Positions 56,437-64,000 of a stretch of 64,000 nt of DNA are shown in pieces. The stretch comes from Novosphingobium sp. PC22D. Its GTDB lineage: Bacteria; Pseudomonadota; Alphaproteobacteria; Sphingomonadales; Sphingomonadaceae. Both the position numbers and the translations under genes were made by a program. The notes beneath the pieces were generated by a model that saw nothing but the letters and a program-made list of their open reading frames with translations, was not told where the DNA came from and searched no databases. Where the stretch lies: positions 248,001 to 312,000 of the forward strand of contig NZ_MWMO01000001.1 of assembly GCF_002556635.1 (NCBI RefSeq), written 5' to 3'. Every line of letters starts with the position of its first letter. Position 1 is the first letter of the stretch.

Positions 56437-56820
56437 TTAGGAGGTCAGGCGATCGTTGGCGCGCGAGGGCCGCATCTGGTCGATCTCCTCCTGCTCCTGC
56501 GCAGTGGTGAAGAAGACGTCTTCCCAGGGAACCGGGCAGCCGCCGCTGGTTTCGGCCTGGTCGCTGCGCTTGTGGATCACCTGGAGCTGGCCGATCGCCG
56601 CGACAAGGCTCTTGCGGCCCGCCAGGAGGTGATTGAAGCTCTCGGAAAAGGTGCGGTAGAGACGCTGCGAATGGCTGGACGGAAGTCCGGAATGGCGCAG
56701 ACCCTCTACGGTGTCGGCCGCGAGGCGCAGGCTCGTCGCGTAAGCGGCGTCGAAGTCATCGACGGCCGCGCGGCAGTCGGCGCCGACGACGTGGATGGAC
56801 GATTCCTTGAGCTTGTACAT
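56437..56820 (-). CDS. Hypothetical helical protein, second gene of an unknown cluster
   Basis: The 127-aa protein starts at ATG 56820 with AAAGGAG 6 bases upstream. The middle (about residues 20-85) predicts long helices (AVDDFDAAYATSLRLAADTVEGL, QRLYRTFSESFNHLLAGRKSLVAAIGQLQVIHK), and there is no signal or membrane segment. The tail is acidic. I recognise no family. Its start is 38 bp after the stop of the HTH protein gene, and the membrane protein gene follows after 34 bp. Confidence 0.6.
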   Translation of the reverse strand: MYKLKESSIHVVGADCRAAVDDFDAAYATSLRLAADTVEGLRHSGLPSSHSQRLYRTFSESFNHLLAGRKSLVAAIGQLQVIHKRSDQAETSGGCPVPWEDVFFTTAQEQEEIDQMRPSRANDRLTS

Positions 56821-56858
56821 CGGTGTCTCCTTTCGGGGGGCAACGGCCCGATTGCTGT

Positions 56859-57332
56859 TCAGGCTCCTCCGAACGTCCGGAAGAACCCCAGGACGAACAG
56901 CACCAACAGCCAGATCGAGACCATGCCGATCACCGCGACCCGGAGGATCTGCCATGCGATCTGTTCCCAGCTCAGGCGCTGCTCGCTGCCCCCGAGCGGC
57001 GGTCCGCGAAAGAACTCAGCGATCTTCCCGGCCACTTGCCCGATGGCGCCTGCACCCTCAGAGACACCCGAATTTACGGGGCTTTCAAAGTCGCCTGATC
57101 TCAATTGAGACGAATCTTGAGAATTTTCGACAAGCTCGGCGTAGCGCCGCGCCGCGGCCTTGCGGTCGCGCTCACCGAGCGTCTTGGCGGCATTCTGCAG
57201 CAGAGTGTCGACGGAACCGGGCGCCAGACCGGTCTCCTTGGCAATCTCCTTCGACTTGGAGACCTCCTTGTTGACCAAATCGAGGAGCTGCCGTTGCCTC
57301 TCGGTCAACCGATCAATAGGCGATTCGCTCAT
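56859..57332 (-). CDS. Membrane-anchored HTH protein, first gene of an unknown cluster
   Basis: The 157-aa protein has an N-terminal LuxR/sigma-region-4-like HTH (residues 7-55: LTERQRQLLDLVNKEVSKSK, then IAKETGLAPGSVDTLLQNA). A flexible polar linker of about 65 residues follows, then one strong hydrophobic helix near the C-terminus (about 128-151). The order predicts a DNA-binding domain in the cytoplasm tethered to the inner membrane by its tail. It would be the regulator or sensor of the cluster. I recognise no named family, though LuxR-type HTH with a C-terminal anchor is rare. Confidence 0.6.
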   Translation of the reverse strand: MSESPIDRLTERQRQLLDLVNKEVSKSKEIAKETGLAPGSVDTLLQNAAKTLGERDRKAAARRYAELVENSQDSSQLRSGDFESPVNSGVSEGAGAIGQVAGKIAEFFRGPPLGGSEQRLSWEQIAWQILRVAVIGMVSIWLLVLFVLGFFRTFGGA

Positions 57333-57535
57333 GTCTCTCGTGACCTAAGGGTTTCAGGATGAGCGACGATAGGGCCTAGCCCCGTCGCAACTCAATATGG
57401 CCCATACACACAGAGTGCTATCGAAGGTTAAACAACCAGCGCGCTTTCCTGGCGGCGCGCCAAGATCGGAAAATCCTTTAGAACCAAAGGCAAGGCTGGC
57501 TCCGTCGGCGCGGAGGCCGCCGATTGCTCAGTCAC

Positions 57536-57901
57536 TTAGCCCGAGGAGGAATTTTCCATGAGGTGGCGCAGAACCGCTTCGTGCAGAGGCTGGTCGAAAG
57601 TGATTCCCCCGCGCCCGTCCTCGACCCAGACGATCACCGCGGAAAGGTAGGCCAGACCGGGCAGGCGGATCAGGATGCGTTCTCCCGCGCGCAGGCCCCA
57701 GGTTCTCAGGTCGAGCAGGCAGCCGGTGGTCGAGATGTCGAGCACCTCGATCAGGACACGAGTGCTGCGCGCGCGGCAATAGGCGCTGAACCGTCCGACG
57801 GGCTCTTCGCCGGAGGGCTTCTCGACCCTCGTCGGAATCGCCGGAGGCGCAAGAAACGGGCCTTCGCCGCGAGACCTCGTGCCGTCGGACGCCTGTGGCA
57901 T
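57536..57901 (-). CDS. PilZ domain protein
   Basis: The 121-aa protein has a PilZ-like core: VLIEVLDISTTGCLLDLRTWGLRAGERILIRLPG (D-x-S-x-x-G motif), then SAVIVWVEDGRGGITFDQPLHEAVLRHL. The RxxxR motif that usually lies upstream is only loosely present (RARSTR), so binding of cyclic di-GMP is uncertain. ATG 57901 follows GAAAGAAG. It lies alone between the TonB receptor's end and the unknown cluster. Confidence 0.72.
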   Translation of the reverse strand: MPQASDGTRSRGEGPFLAPPAIPTRVEKPSGEEPVGRFSAYCRARSTRVLIEVLDISTTGCLLDLRTWGLRAGERILIRLPGLAYLSAVIVWVEDGRGGITFDQPLHEAVLRHLMENSSSG

Positions 57902-58005
57902 CACTTCTTTCCAAACCTCGTCGTTCGAACCGGCGGGCCGCCGGCGCGCTGCTGGACGAATCGAACACCCTTGCCCCGTCGGTGTCAACTCGTCGGCACG
58001 CGATA

Positions 58006-58035
58006 CGGGCGGCCGGGGATGGCCCCGACCGCCCG
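58006..58035 (-). terminator. Hairpin after the second TonB receptor
   Basis: A 13-bp stem with one mismatch (CGGGCGGCCGGGG / CCCCGACCGCCCG) and a 4-base loop starts about 30 bp past the receptor stop on the minus strand. There is no T-run, so it may be an RNA stabiliser or weak terminator rather than a strong rho-independent site. Confidence 0.4.
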
Positions 58036-58064
58036 TGCGATGCGCCGAGCCCTGATCGCCCCCG

Positions 58065-60494
58065 TCAGAAGCTCAGTGTCGATCGCAGGCCGATGACTCG
58101 CGGGGCGATCGGGAACGTGCCGAAGCTGCGCACGTAGACCGGATCGCCGTTCTCGTTGAACACCGCCTGCGCGAAGGGCGGAGACGAGCGCACGCCCGCT
58201 TCGGCGAACTTGTCGAAAATGTTGTCGACATAGAGCTGGGTGGCGAAGCCCTTGTAGCCGAAGGTCAGCGCCGCGCCGTGCGTAGAATAGCCGGGCAGCG
58301 TCAGCCCCTGCCGTCCGCCCGCGCGCGAGAGCACGTTCGACTGGACATGGAGCTTGTAGGAGAAGCCAACCGTCGTGTCGGGTCCGATCTCGCGCTTGTA
58401 GTCGACGAAGACATTGCCGGAATGCTTCGCGCTGCCCGGCAGGCGGTCGCCCTTGAGGCCGTCTTCGAACAGCGAGGGAAAGCCCGGGCCTTCGCTGTAG
58501 GCGATAAGGCTGGGCGAATCGGCGGTGAGTTCGGCATCGACATAGGCGTAGTTGCCGCGAATCGTCAGTTCGGGCGTGATCCGCCAGTCTCCCGAGAGCT
58601 CGACGCCGCGCGAGCGCGCGCCGTTGCCGTTCTTGGTGATCGGCTGCGATCCGATCACCGTCGCCGAGGAGAGTTGCGGATCGGACCACTCGATCCAGTA
58701 GACCGCGCCGTTGAAGGTGATCCGCCGGTTGAGCCACTGGGTCTTGAAGCCGATCTCGTAGTTGGTGGTCTCGTCCGGCGTGTATTCGAGTTCGTCGGGC
58801 TGAGCGCAAACGCTCTGGAATTCGCCAGTATCCTCGCACAGCGCGAGGCCGTTGCTCGAGCCGATGCGATAACCCTTGCTCACCGTCGCGTAGACGAGCG
58901 CGTCGGGCGTGACCTCGTACGAGGTGTTGAGCTTCCACAGGAAGCCATCGTCCTTCTGTTCGGTGTTCTCGAAGTCGAGCACGATCACGCCGGGTTCGCG
59001 ATCGCCGAAGGCGACTTCGAGCAGCGGCAGGTCGACCGCCTGCTCGGTCTTGTAGGTGTAGTCGTAATAGCGGCCGCCCGCGGTAATCTGCCACTGCGGC
59101 GTGATCTGGTAGCTGAGCTCGCCGTAGGCCGCCATTTCCTCGAGCTTGGTGCGCGAGACCGAGAAGTACTCTAGGTTCTCCGGGTAGACGGTGCCGTAGT
59201 ACTCGTCGAGGTAAGGCGTGAACTCCTTGGAGAAGCCATTGGTCTTCTGCTTGTTGTAGAAGCCGCCGATGATCCAGCTCAACGGGCCGGGGGTCGAGCT
59301 GACGAGGCGAAGTTCCTGCGTCCAGGTCTCTTCCTTGCCCTGCTCGAGCGTGCGCGAGGCAAAGTTCGGGAAGGCCTCGTAGCTGTATTCGAGCGTGATC
59401 AGCAGGTCGGTCTGGTCGCGGTTGCCGTCATCCTTGAACTTCGAATAGCCGGTCGCGCTGGTCAGCTCGGCGAAGTCGAGGTCGACATAGGCCTCGAGCG
59501 CGACGAGCTGGTTCTCGCGCCGGTTCGGCTCGGAGACGCGCAGCGCGCTGTCGTACTTGCCGAGCGGCGCCGGGAAGCTGGTGGTATTGCCATTGCTGTC
59601 GAGCAGCGCGGCCTGGCCGAGGCGATAGCCCGAGAACTGCCGGCCGTCGGTGCGCTGGTCCTGATAGTAATAGGTGAGATTGAGGTCGACCGCCTCGACC
59701 GGCATCCAGCGCAGCGCCGCGCGGGCCGAGATCGTGTCGACCGTGTTGACGTCCTTGAGCGGCGTAAACTGCGTGCCGCCCGAGAAATCGTTCGGATTGA
59801 CGAGCCCGATCTGGTTGATTGAGAGCGCATAGGGCTGGTCGATGAAACCCCGGTCGTTGAGGTAGTCGAGCGAGCCGCGGAAGGCGAGCGTCTCGGTGAG
59901 CGGAATGTTGAGCGTCATGCCCGTGTCGGTGCTCACGCCGCTGCCGTGCTTGTAGTTGTAGAGATCGGCACGCACTTCACCGCCGATCGCGTCGAACTGC
60001 GGCCGCTTGGGAATGTAGCGGATCGCGCCGCCCAGCGTGCCCGCGCCGTAGAGCGTCCCCTGCGGACCGATCAGGAACTCGACGCGTTCCATGTCGTTGG
60101 CGCGGAAGTCGGCATAGAGCGGGATCTCGCCGAAGTAGATCGCGACCGTGCCGCCGCCCGAGTTGTCGCCGTCGTTCGAACTGAGCGGATCGGCGTTGAG
60201 GCCGCGAAAGACGATCGTGTTGCCGGCGCGCTGCCCGGTATCGACGATGTAAACCCCCGGTACGGTTCGGCTGATTTCGCCCAGGTCCTGCGCGCGGGTT
60301 TCCTCGAGCTGTGTCGCGGTGACGGCGGCGATGTTGATCGGCACGTCCTGGACGGTCGAGACGCGCCGCGTCGCGGTGACGACGATCGCGTCCTCGTCGT
60401 AGTCGTCGGCGCCGGTCTCTTGCGCATGAGCCACGACCGGTGCCAGCATCGAGCCTGCCAGAAGGCCGATGCGGAGCGTTGTTTTGAATTGCAT
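58065..60494 (-). CDS. TonB-dependent receptor
   Basis: The 809-aa receptor has a signal peptide (MQFKTTLRIGLLAGSMLAPV, cleaved after AHAQ). It has a TonB box-like DAIVVTATRR, and a plug (about 45-160) with VPINIAAVTATQLEETRAQDLG, VPGVYIVDTG and LIGPQGTLYGAGTLGGAIRYI. The beta-barrel ends STLSF. It is closer to the iron/siderophore-catabolic receptor type than to SusC. It is divergent from a TPR-sulfotransferase gene with 114 bp between the chosen starts. Substrate unknown. Confidence 0.92.
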   Translation of the reverse strand: MQFKTTLRIGLLAGSMLAPVVAHAQETGADDYDEDAIVVTATRRVSTVQDVPINIAAVTATQLEETRAQDLGEISRTVPGVYIVDTGQRAGNTIVFRGLNADPLSSNDGDNSGGGTVAIYFGEIPLYADFRANDMERVEFLIGPQGTLYGAGTLGGAIRYIPKRPQFDAIGGEVRADLYNYKHGSGVSTDTGMTLNIPLTETLAFRGSLDYLNDRGFIDQPYALSINQIGLVNPNDFSGGTQFTPLKDVNTVDTISARAALRWMPVEAVDLNLTYYYQDQRTDGRQFSGYRLGQAALLDSNGNTTSFPAPLGKYDSALRVSEPNRRENQLVALEAYVDLDFAELTSATGYSKFKDDGNRDQTDLLITLEYSYEAFPNFASRTLEQGKEETWTQELRLVSSTPGPLSWIIGGFYNKQKTNGFSKEFTPYLDEYYGTVYPENLEYFSVSRTKLEEMAAYGELSYQITPQWQITAGGRYYDYTYKTEQAVDLPLLEVAFGDREPGVIVLDFENTEQKDDGFLWKLNTSYEVTPDALVYATVSKGYRIGSSNGLALCEDTGEFQSVCAQPDELEYTPDETTNYEIGFKTQWLNRRITFNGAVYWIEWSDPQLSSATVIGSQPITKNGNGARSRGVELSGDWRITPELTIRGNYAYVDAELTADSPSLIAYSEGPGFPSLFEDGLKGDRLPGSAKHSGNVFVDYKREIGPDTTVGFSYKLHVQSNVLSRAGGRQGLTLPGYSTHGAALTFGYKGFATQLYVDNIFDKFAEAGVRSSPPFAQAVFNENGDPVYVRSFGTFPIAPRVIGLRSTLSF

Positions 60495-60608
60495 GGAATG
60501 AAACCCCTATAAGTGTAGACTACGGGTATCCCAGAAGAAGTGTGCCGCAGTGCAGCATGCCGAAGGGGGCGGCGATTGGAAGCGCGAGGCCAAGAGAATG
60601 GCAGTTTT

Positions 60609-62177
60609 TTGAATCCCGCTGTAGCAATTCTGCAACTTTACGAGGGTCGCCAACGCGAAGCCTTCGCTAGCGCACAAACGCATTTGCGCGGAAATCCGAG
60701 CCCCGACCCGCGCATGGTGCTGGTGATGGCCGCGATCGCGCTGGAGCACGACAACTTCGAAAAGGCGCGCGAACTGCTCGGCATCGCCGCCGGGCTCGGT
60801 GGCGCGGAGGGTTGGCGCCATGTGCTCGAGGGGCGCATGGCCCTCAAGCGCAGCGACACCGAGACGGCACGCCGGCACGCGCGCGCCGCGGCAGAGGCCG
60901 GGGTCGAGCATCCCGCGGTCGCCGGCGATCTCGGCGTTCTGTTCTCGCGCACTGGTCTCCACGCCGAGGCGGTGCCCTTGTTCGAGCGGGCCGCGAGCGC
61001 GGCGCCCGCTGATCCGCAGACCGCCTACAATCTCGCTATCGCGCGTCAGTTTGCCGGAGATCTCGACGGCGCGCGCGCAGGGTTCGAGGCACTCGTCGCC
61101 GCGCATCCCGGCCATGCCCAGGGCTGGCTTTCGCTCGTGGGGCTCGACCGGCAATCGGGCGATGCGCTGCTGCCCGCACTCGAACGCGGTTTCGCCGCGG
61201 CGACCGCCGGCGAAGACAGGCTCGCCTTCGGACATGCGATCGCGAAAGTGCTCGAAGACCTGGGGCGCTGGGACGAGTCGCTCGCGTGGCTCGATCGCGC
61301 CAAGGCCGGGCAGCGCGGAACGGTCGCGCACGATCGCGCCGCTACCGATGCACTCTTCGCCGCCGCCGCGCAGGCCGTTGCCGCCGCCCCGCGCGAGGCC
61401 CCGGCGGGCGACGAGACGCCGCTGTTCATCCTCGGCCTTCCCCGCAGCGGCACCACGCTGGCCGAGCGCATTCTCTCGGCGCATCCGCAGGTCGCGTCCG
61501 CGGGCGAATTGTCGGACTTCGCGGTGCTGCTCAAGCGGTGCACGGCAACGCCCGGACCATTGGTGCTCGATCCGGCGACGATCGCGGCGGGCGCTTCGGC
61601 GGACGTGTCGGGCATCGCGGCGGACTACATCGCGCGCGCGCGCGCGGTGGCGGGCGGGGAATGCCGCCGCGTGATCGACAAGATGCCGTTCAACCTGTTC
61701 TTCGTGCCGCTGATCCTCAAGGCCTTGCCGGGCGCGCGGGTGATCTGCCTGCGCCGCGCGCCGCACGACGCGCTGTTCAGCAATTACCGCCAACTCTTCG
61801 CGACGGGCTTCACGTATTATTCCTATGCCTATGATTTCGAGGATACCGCGCACTTCGTCGCCGGTTTCGAGAAGCTGGCGGATCTCTATGCCGCCGCGCT
61901 GCCCGGCGATCGCTTCCGGACGCAGCGCTACGAGGACATCGTCGCCGATTTCGAGAGCGAGGCGCGGGCGCTCGTCGCGTTCGCCGGGCTCGATTGGGAC
62001 CCGGCCTGCCTCGCCTTCCACGAGAACGCGGCGCCGGTCGCGACGGCGAGCTCAGTGCAGGTGCGTCAGCCCGTCTATTCAGGCGCCGTGGCACGCTGGC
62101 GGCGCTACGAACAGGGCTCGCGCCGAGCGGTAGAGGCGCTGGCGCGCTTCGGCATCGACCCGCCGCCAGGCGATTGA
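60609..62177 (+). CDS. TPR-containing sulfotransferase
   Basis: The 522-aa protein has N-terminal TPR-like helices (about 1-240: AFASAQTHLRGNPSP, EKARELLGIAAGLGG, HAEAVPLFERAASAAPADPQTAYNLA) and a C-terminal sulfotransferase domain. The 5'-PSB motif is LGLPRSGTTLAERILSAHP, and a later KMPFNLFFVPLILKALPGARVICLRR holds the 3'-phosphate site. It transfers sulfate from PAPS. The start is uncertain: TTG 60609 was chosen, but GTG 60540 and ATG 60714 are alternatives. This architecture is common in Caulobacter/Sphingomonas next to TonB receptors, as here. Confidence 0.85.
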   Translation: MNPAVAILQLYEGRQREAFASAQTHLRGNPSPDPRMVLVMAAIALEHDNFEKARELLGIAAGLGGAEGWRHVLEGRMALKRSDTETARRHARAAAEAGVEHPAVAGDLGVLFSRTGLHAEAVPLFERAASAAPADPQTAYNLAIARQFAGDLDGARAGFEALVAAHPGHAQGWLSLVGLDRQSGDALLPALERGFAAATAGEDRLAFGHAIAKVLEDLGRWDESLAWLDRAKAGQRGTVAHDRAATDALFAAAAQAVAAAPREAPAGDETPLFILGLPRSGTTLAERILSAHPQVASAGELSDFAVLLKRCTATPGPLVLDPATIAAGASADVSGIAADYIARARAVAGGECRRVIDKMPFNLFFVPLILKALPGARVICLRRAPHDALFSNYRQLFATGFTYYSYAYDFEDTAHFVAGFEKLADLYAAALPGDRFRTQRYEDIVADFESEARALVAFAGLDWDPACLAFHENAAPVATASSVQVRQPVYSGAVARWRRYEQGSRRAVEALARFGIDPPPGD

Positions 62178-62266
62178 GCACTTGGGCGGCGGTCGCGGCG
62201 TTGCCATAGTCCTGTCAGCAAGCGATGGCATTTGAGGACAGAAGCATCGAACCGGGAAAGATCGTC

Positions 62267-63310
62267 ATGCGCCGCATCGCCAGCAGCCTCTTCGTCGTGC
62301 TTGGCCTCGCGCTCGCGCCATCCGTCGGCGCAAAGGAGGTCGCCACGGTGACGCGGCTCGATGCCGGGCACGTCAGCCTCGCGCGTGAGGAGGCGGAGCC
62401 CGTCACCGTCTGGCTCAGCACCGACGCCAGCCTCGATGCGGGCGACGAACGCGCGGCGCGCTGGACCGGGGCTGAGCCGCTCGAACTCGCTCTGCCCGCC
62501 GAGCATCGTCGCTATGTCATCCTGCAAGGCGACAGCGGCGAGACCGCGGTGGTCGCCGAGCGGGTGCTGCCGCTCGCGCAGGGGAGCAACTTTCGTGACA
62601 TCGGCGGCTACATGACCGGGGACGGCCGCGAGGTGCGCTGGGGCCGCGCCTTTCGATCGGCGGCGATGCCGCTGCTGAGCGAGGCGGACAAGCGCGCGAT
62701 CCAGGAACTCGGCATCGATTCGGTGGTCGACCTGCGCTCGCTCGACGAACGCGAGATCACGCCCGACACGATCGACGACGAGACCGGGGCGCTGTTCCTC
62801 GCCAACGACTACCGCATGGCCAAGCTCATGGAGGGCCTGCGCGCCGGGGGCGGCGAGAACATCTACAAGGGCATGGAAGTGACGCTCGCGCCGCAGTATC
62901 GCGCGCTCTATCGCCGGATCATGGCGGGCGAGGGGGCCGTGATCTACCATTGCTCGGCCGGGCAGGACCGCACCGGCGTCGCCACGGCGCTGCTTTACGA
63001 CATGCTCGGCGTCGACCGGAAGACGATCCTTGCCGACTATCACCTCTCGACCGAACTGCGCCGGCCCGAGTGGGAGTTTCCCAAGATCGATCCGGCGGAC
63101 TTTCCCGGCAACACGATGGCCGCGATGCTGGCCAAGGCGGGCGAGCGCAAGAGCGCGGCGCCGCTCTACACACCGGGCGGACAATCGCACCTGGCGCAGT
63201 TCTTCGCCTATGTCGACGAGACATACGGGTCCTCGGAAGGCTATATGCAGACCGTCCTCGGCTTCGATGACGCGGACATCGCGACCTTGCGCGCGGCGAT
63301 GCTCGACTGA
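62267..63310 (+). CDS. Exported protein-tyrosine/serine phosphatase-like protein
   Basis: The 347-aa protein has a signal peptide (RRIASSLFVVLGLALAPSVGA), an N-terminal domain of about 90 residues, then LAQGSNFRDIGGYMTGDGREVRWGRAFRSA and the catalytic loop HCSAGQDRTG (C229 and R235, CX5R), typical of the Y_phosphatase3/MptpB-like family. It starts at ATG 62267, after GGGAAAG; an upstream ATG at 62225 is possible but would put a hydrophilic tail before the signal. It should act in the periplasm. Phosphopeptide or phosphoinositide substrates are both possible. Confidence 0.85.
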   Translation: MRRIASSLFVVLGLALAPSVGAKEVATVTRLDAGHVSLAREEAEPVTVWLSTDASLDAGDERAARWTGAEPLELALPAEHRRYVILQGDSGETAVVAERVLPLAQGSNFRDIGGYMTGDGREVRWGRAFRSAAMPLLSEADKRAIQELGIDSVVDLRSLDEREITPDTIDDETGALFLANDYRMAKLMEGLRAGGGENIYKGMEVTLAPQYRALYRRIMAGEGAVIYHCSAGQDRTGVATALLYDMLGVDRKTILADYHLSTELRRPEWEFPKIDPADFPGNTMAAMLAKAGERKSAAPLYTPGGQSHLAQFFAYVDETYGSSEGYMQTVLGFDDADIATLRAAMLD

Positions 63311-63583
63311 GAAGCACGCGCAAGTCCTGGCGGCGCGCGACCGCTCCGCTCCCGATGCCAAGGCTGCGAGCCTGAAGAAGCGTCGTCCCTGTGACGACAC
63401 CAGAGGCCGCATCGCGACGCGGCGACCGATCGCTTGGGCGCCGGCTCGGCCGATCGTGTACGGAAACCAAATGGCGCCAGCCCACGGCTCTTGACTTGTC
63501 AGGCGCATCCGGCCAGCAAATGTATACGTTTTGAGCGCCGCCCCGGTCGAAGGGCAAGCCACGGGCAAGAGGGATACAACGCC
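63311..63583. other. Intergenic region before the terminal SDR gene
   Basis: The 273 bp hold no supportable gene. Around 63490-63540 it becomes AT-richer with TTGACT at 63493-63498; a matching -10 element at standard spacing is not evident. Confidence 0.35.
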
Positions 63584-64000
63584 ATGTCGAAACCACTCGA
63601 GGGGAAGGTTGCGCTGGTTACCGGCGCCAGTTCGGGGATCGGCGAAGCCACCGCGCTGTGCCTCGCGCAAGCCGGCGCCAGCGTCGCCATGTCGGCGCGC
63701 CGCGCGGAGCGATTGGCCGGGATGGTCGAGCGGATTGAGGCCATCGGCGGCGGCGCGCTCGCCATCCCGGGCGACATGGCGGTCGAGGACGAAGCGCGCG
63801 CGGCGGTGAAGCGGACGGTCGCGCACTTCGGCCGCATCGACATCCTCGTCAATTCGGCCGGCGTGATGCAGGCGGGCGGCGTCGAGAACTGCGATACCGA
63901 CCTCTATCGCCAGGTCATGGACATCAATCTCATGGGAACGGTATACACTTGCGCCGAAGCCGTGCCGCATATGCTCGCGCAGGGCGGCGGCGACATCATC
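63584..64000 (+). CDS. SDR family oxidoreductase, partial (3' end beyond window)
   Basis: The visible 139 residues start at ATG 63584 and contain TGASSGIGEATALCLA (TGxxxGxG), a NAD-binding DM pair and NSAGVMQAG (NSAG), then MDINLMGTVYTCAEAVPHM. The catalytic YxxxK would lie just past the edge. It is a classical SDR with no sign of a broken frame. The substrate cannot be inferred from this part. Confidence 0.88.
   Translation, partial: MSKPLEGKVALVTGASSGIGEATALCLAQAGASVAMSARRAERLAGMVERIEAIGGGALAIPGDMAVEDEARAAVKRTVAHFGRIDILVNSAGVMQAGGVENCDTDLYRQVMDINLMGTVYTCAEAVPHMLAQGGGDII

Noticed and set aside
63493..63540. Promoter-like TTGACT with TATACG
   Set aside because: The spacing between the elements is about 26 bases, too long for a sigma-70 promoter.
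62105..63970. Minus-strand open frame covering the phosphatase gene and next SDR
   Set aside because: It crosses two clear plus-strand genes and an intergenic gap with no motif of its own.

Overview
The window is uniformly GC-rich (apart from one gene) and tightly packed. Its content points to an aerobic alphaproteobacterium of the Sphingomonadales (Novosphingobium/Sphingobium-like). The signs are SusC-less TonB-dependent receptors with catabolic neighbours, tetratricopeptide (TPR) sulfotransferases, SnoaL-like proteins in CoA-ester operons, a Bpt aminoacyl-tRNA-protein transferase, and a glnB-glnA operon with a sigma-54-type promoter. The placement is inferred from gene content only; there is no rRNA in the window.

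Layout. (1) 1-3.7 kb, minus strand: surface-sugar genes, with GDP-mannose dehydratase (gmd), a GDP-4-keto-6-deoxymannose reductase-like protein coupled by a GTGA overlap to a truncated TPR protein, and a sugar C-methyltransferase-like protein. (2) 4.1-6.7 kb: a spermidine-synthase-like protein, then a metallo-beta-lactamase-fold hydrolase plus TauE/SafE permease behind an AT-rich dyad, which looks like a sulfide/persulfide detoxification unit. (3) 6.8-26.3 kb: a 20 kb catabolic island. It holds a fused indolepyruvate:ferredoxin oxidoreductase homologue, two tandem SnoaL-like proteins and an LLM flavoprotein (overlapping ATGA/GTGA junctions); an SDR and LysR regulator; a two-subunit methylcrotonyl/geranyl-CoA-type carboxylase with MaoC hydratase and a third SnoaL protein; then an IclR regulator, CoA ligase, double-hotdog hydratase, esterase, CaiB CoA-transferase and MFE-2-like SDR. 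Together these suggest degradation of a branched or cyclic carboxylate through CoA esters. An AT-rich gene for a stand-alone C39-type cysteine peptidase fold lies exactly between the two carboxylase subunits.

(4) 26.4-28.8 kb: a Tat-exported PhoX-type phosphatase lipoprotein with an inserted Ig-like domain and a PHO-box-like site. (5) 29.2-36.9 kb: a TonB receptor, small monooxygenase, PQQ-dependent alcohol dehydrogenase with cytochrome c, Baeyer-Villiger monooxygenase and AraC regulator, probably an alcohol-to-ketone-to-ester module. (6) 37-39.6 kb, minus strand: a beta-hydroxyacid dehydrogenase and an exported amidohydrolase. (7) 39.7-48.4 kb: mostly housekeeping genes: threonine ammonia-lyase, Bpt, glnA, glnB, YitT, TypA/BipA, DUF805 and RDD membrane proteins.

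(8) 48.5-55.5 kb: small exported proteins, a YbbA/YbbP-like ABC transporter divergent from a TesA-like lipoprotein esterase, recF, and a queuosine-precursor transporter. (9) 55.6-58 kb: tRNA-Arg(TCT), then an unrecognised minus-strand three-gene cluster (membrane-anchored HTH protein, small helical protein, membrane protein) and a PilZ protein. (10) 58-64 kb: a second TonB receptor divergent from a TPR-sulfotransferase, an exported tyrosine-phosphatase-like protein, and an SDR cut by the window end.

All functions are read from motifs and family knowledge; no searches were run.
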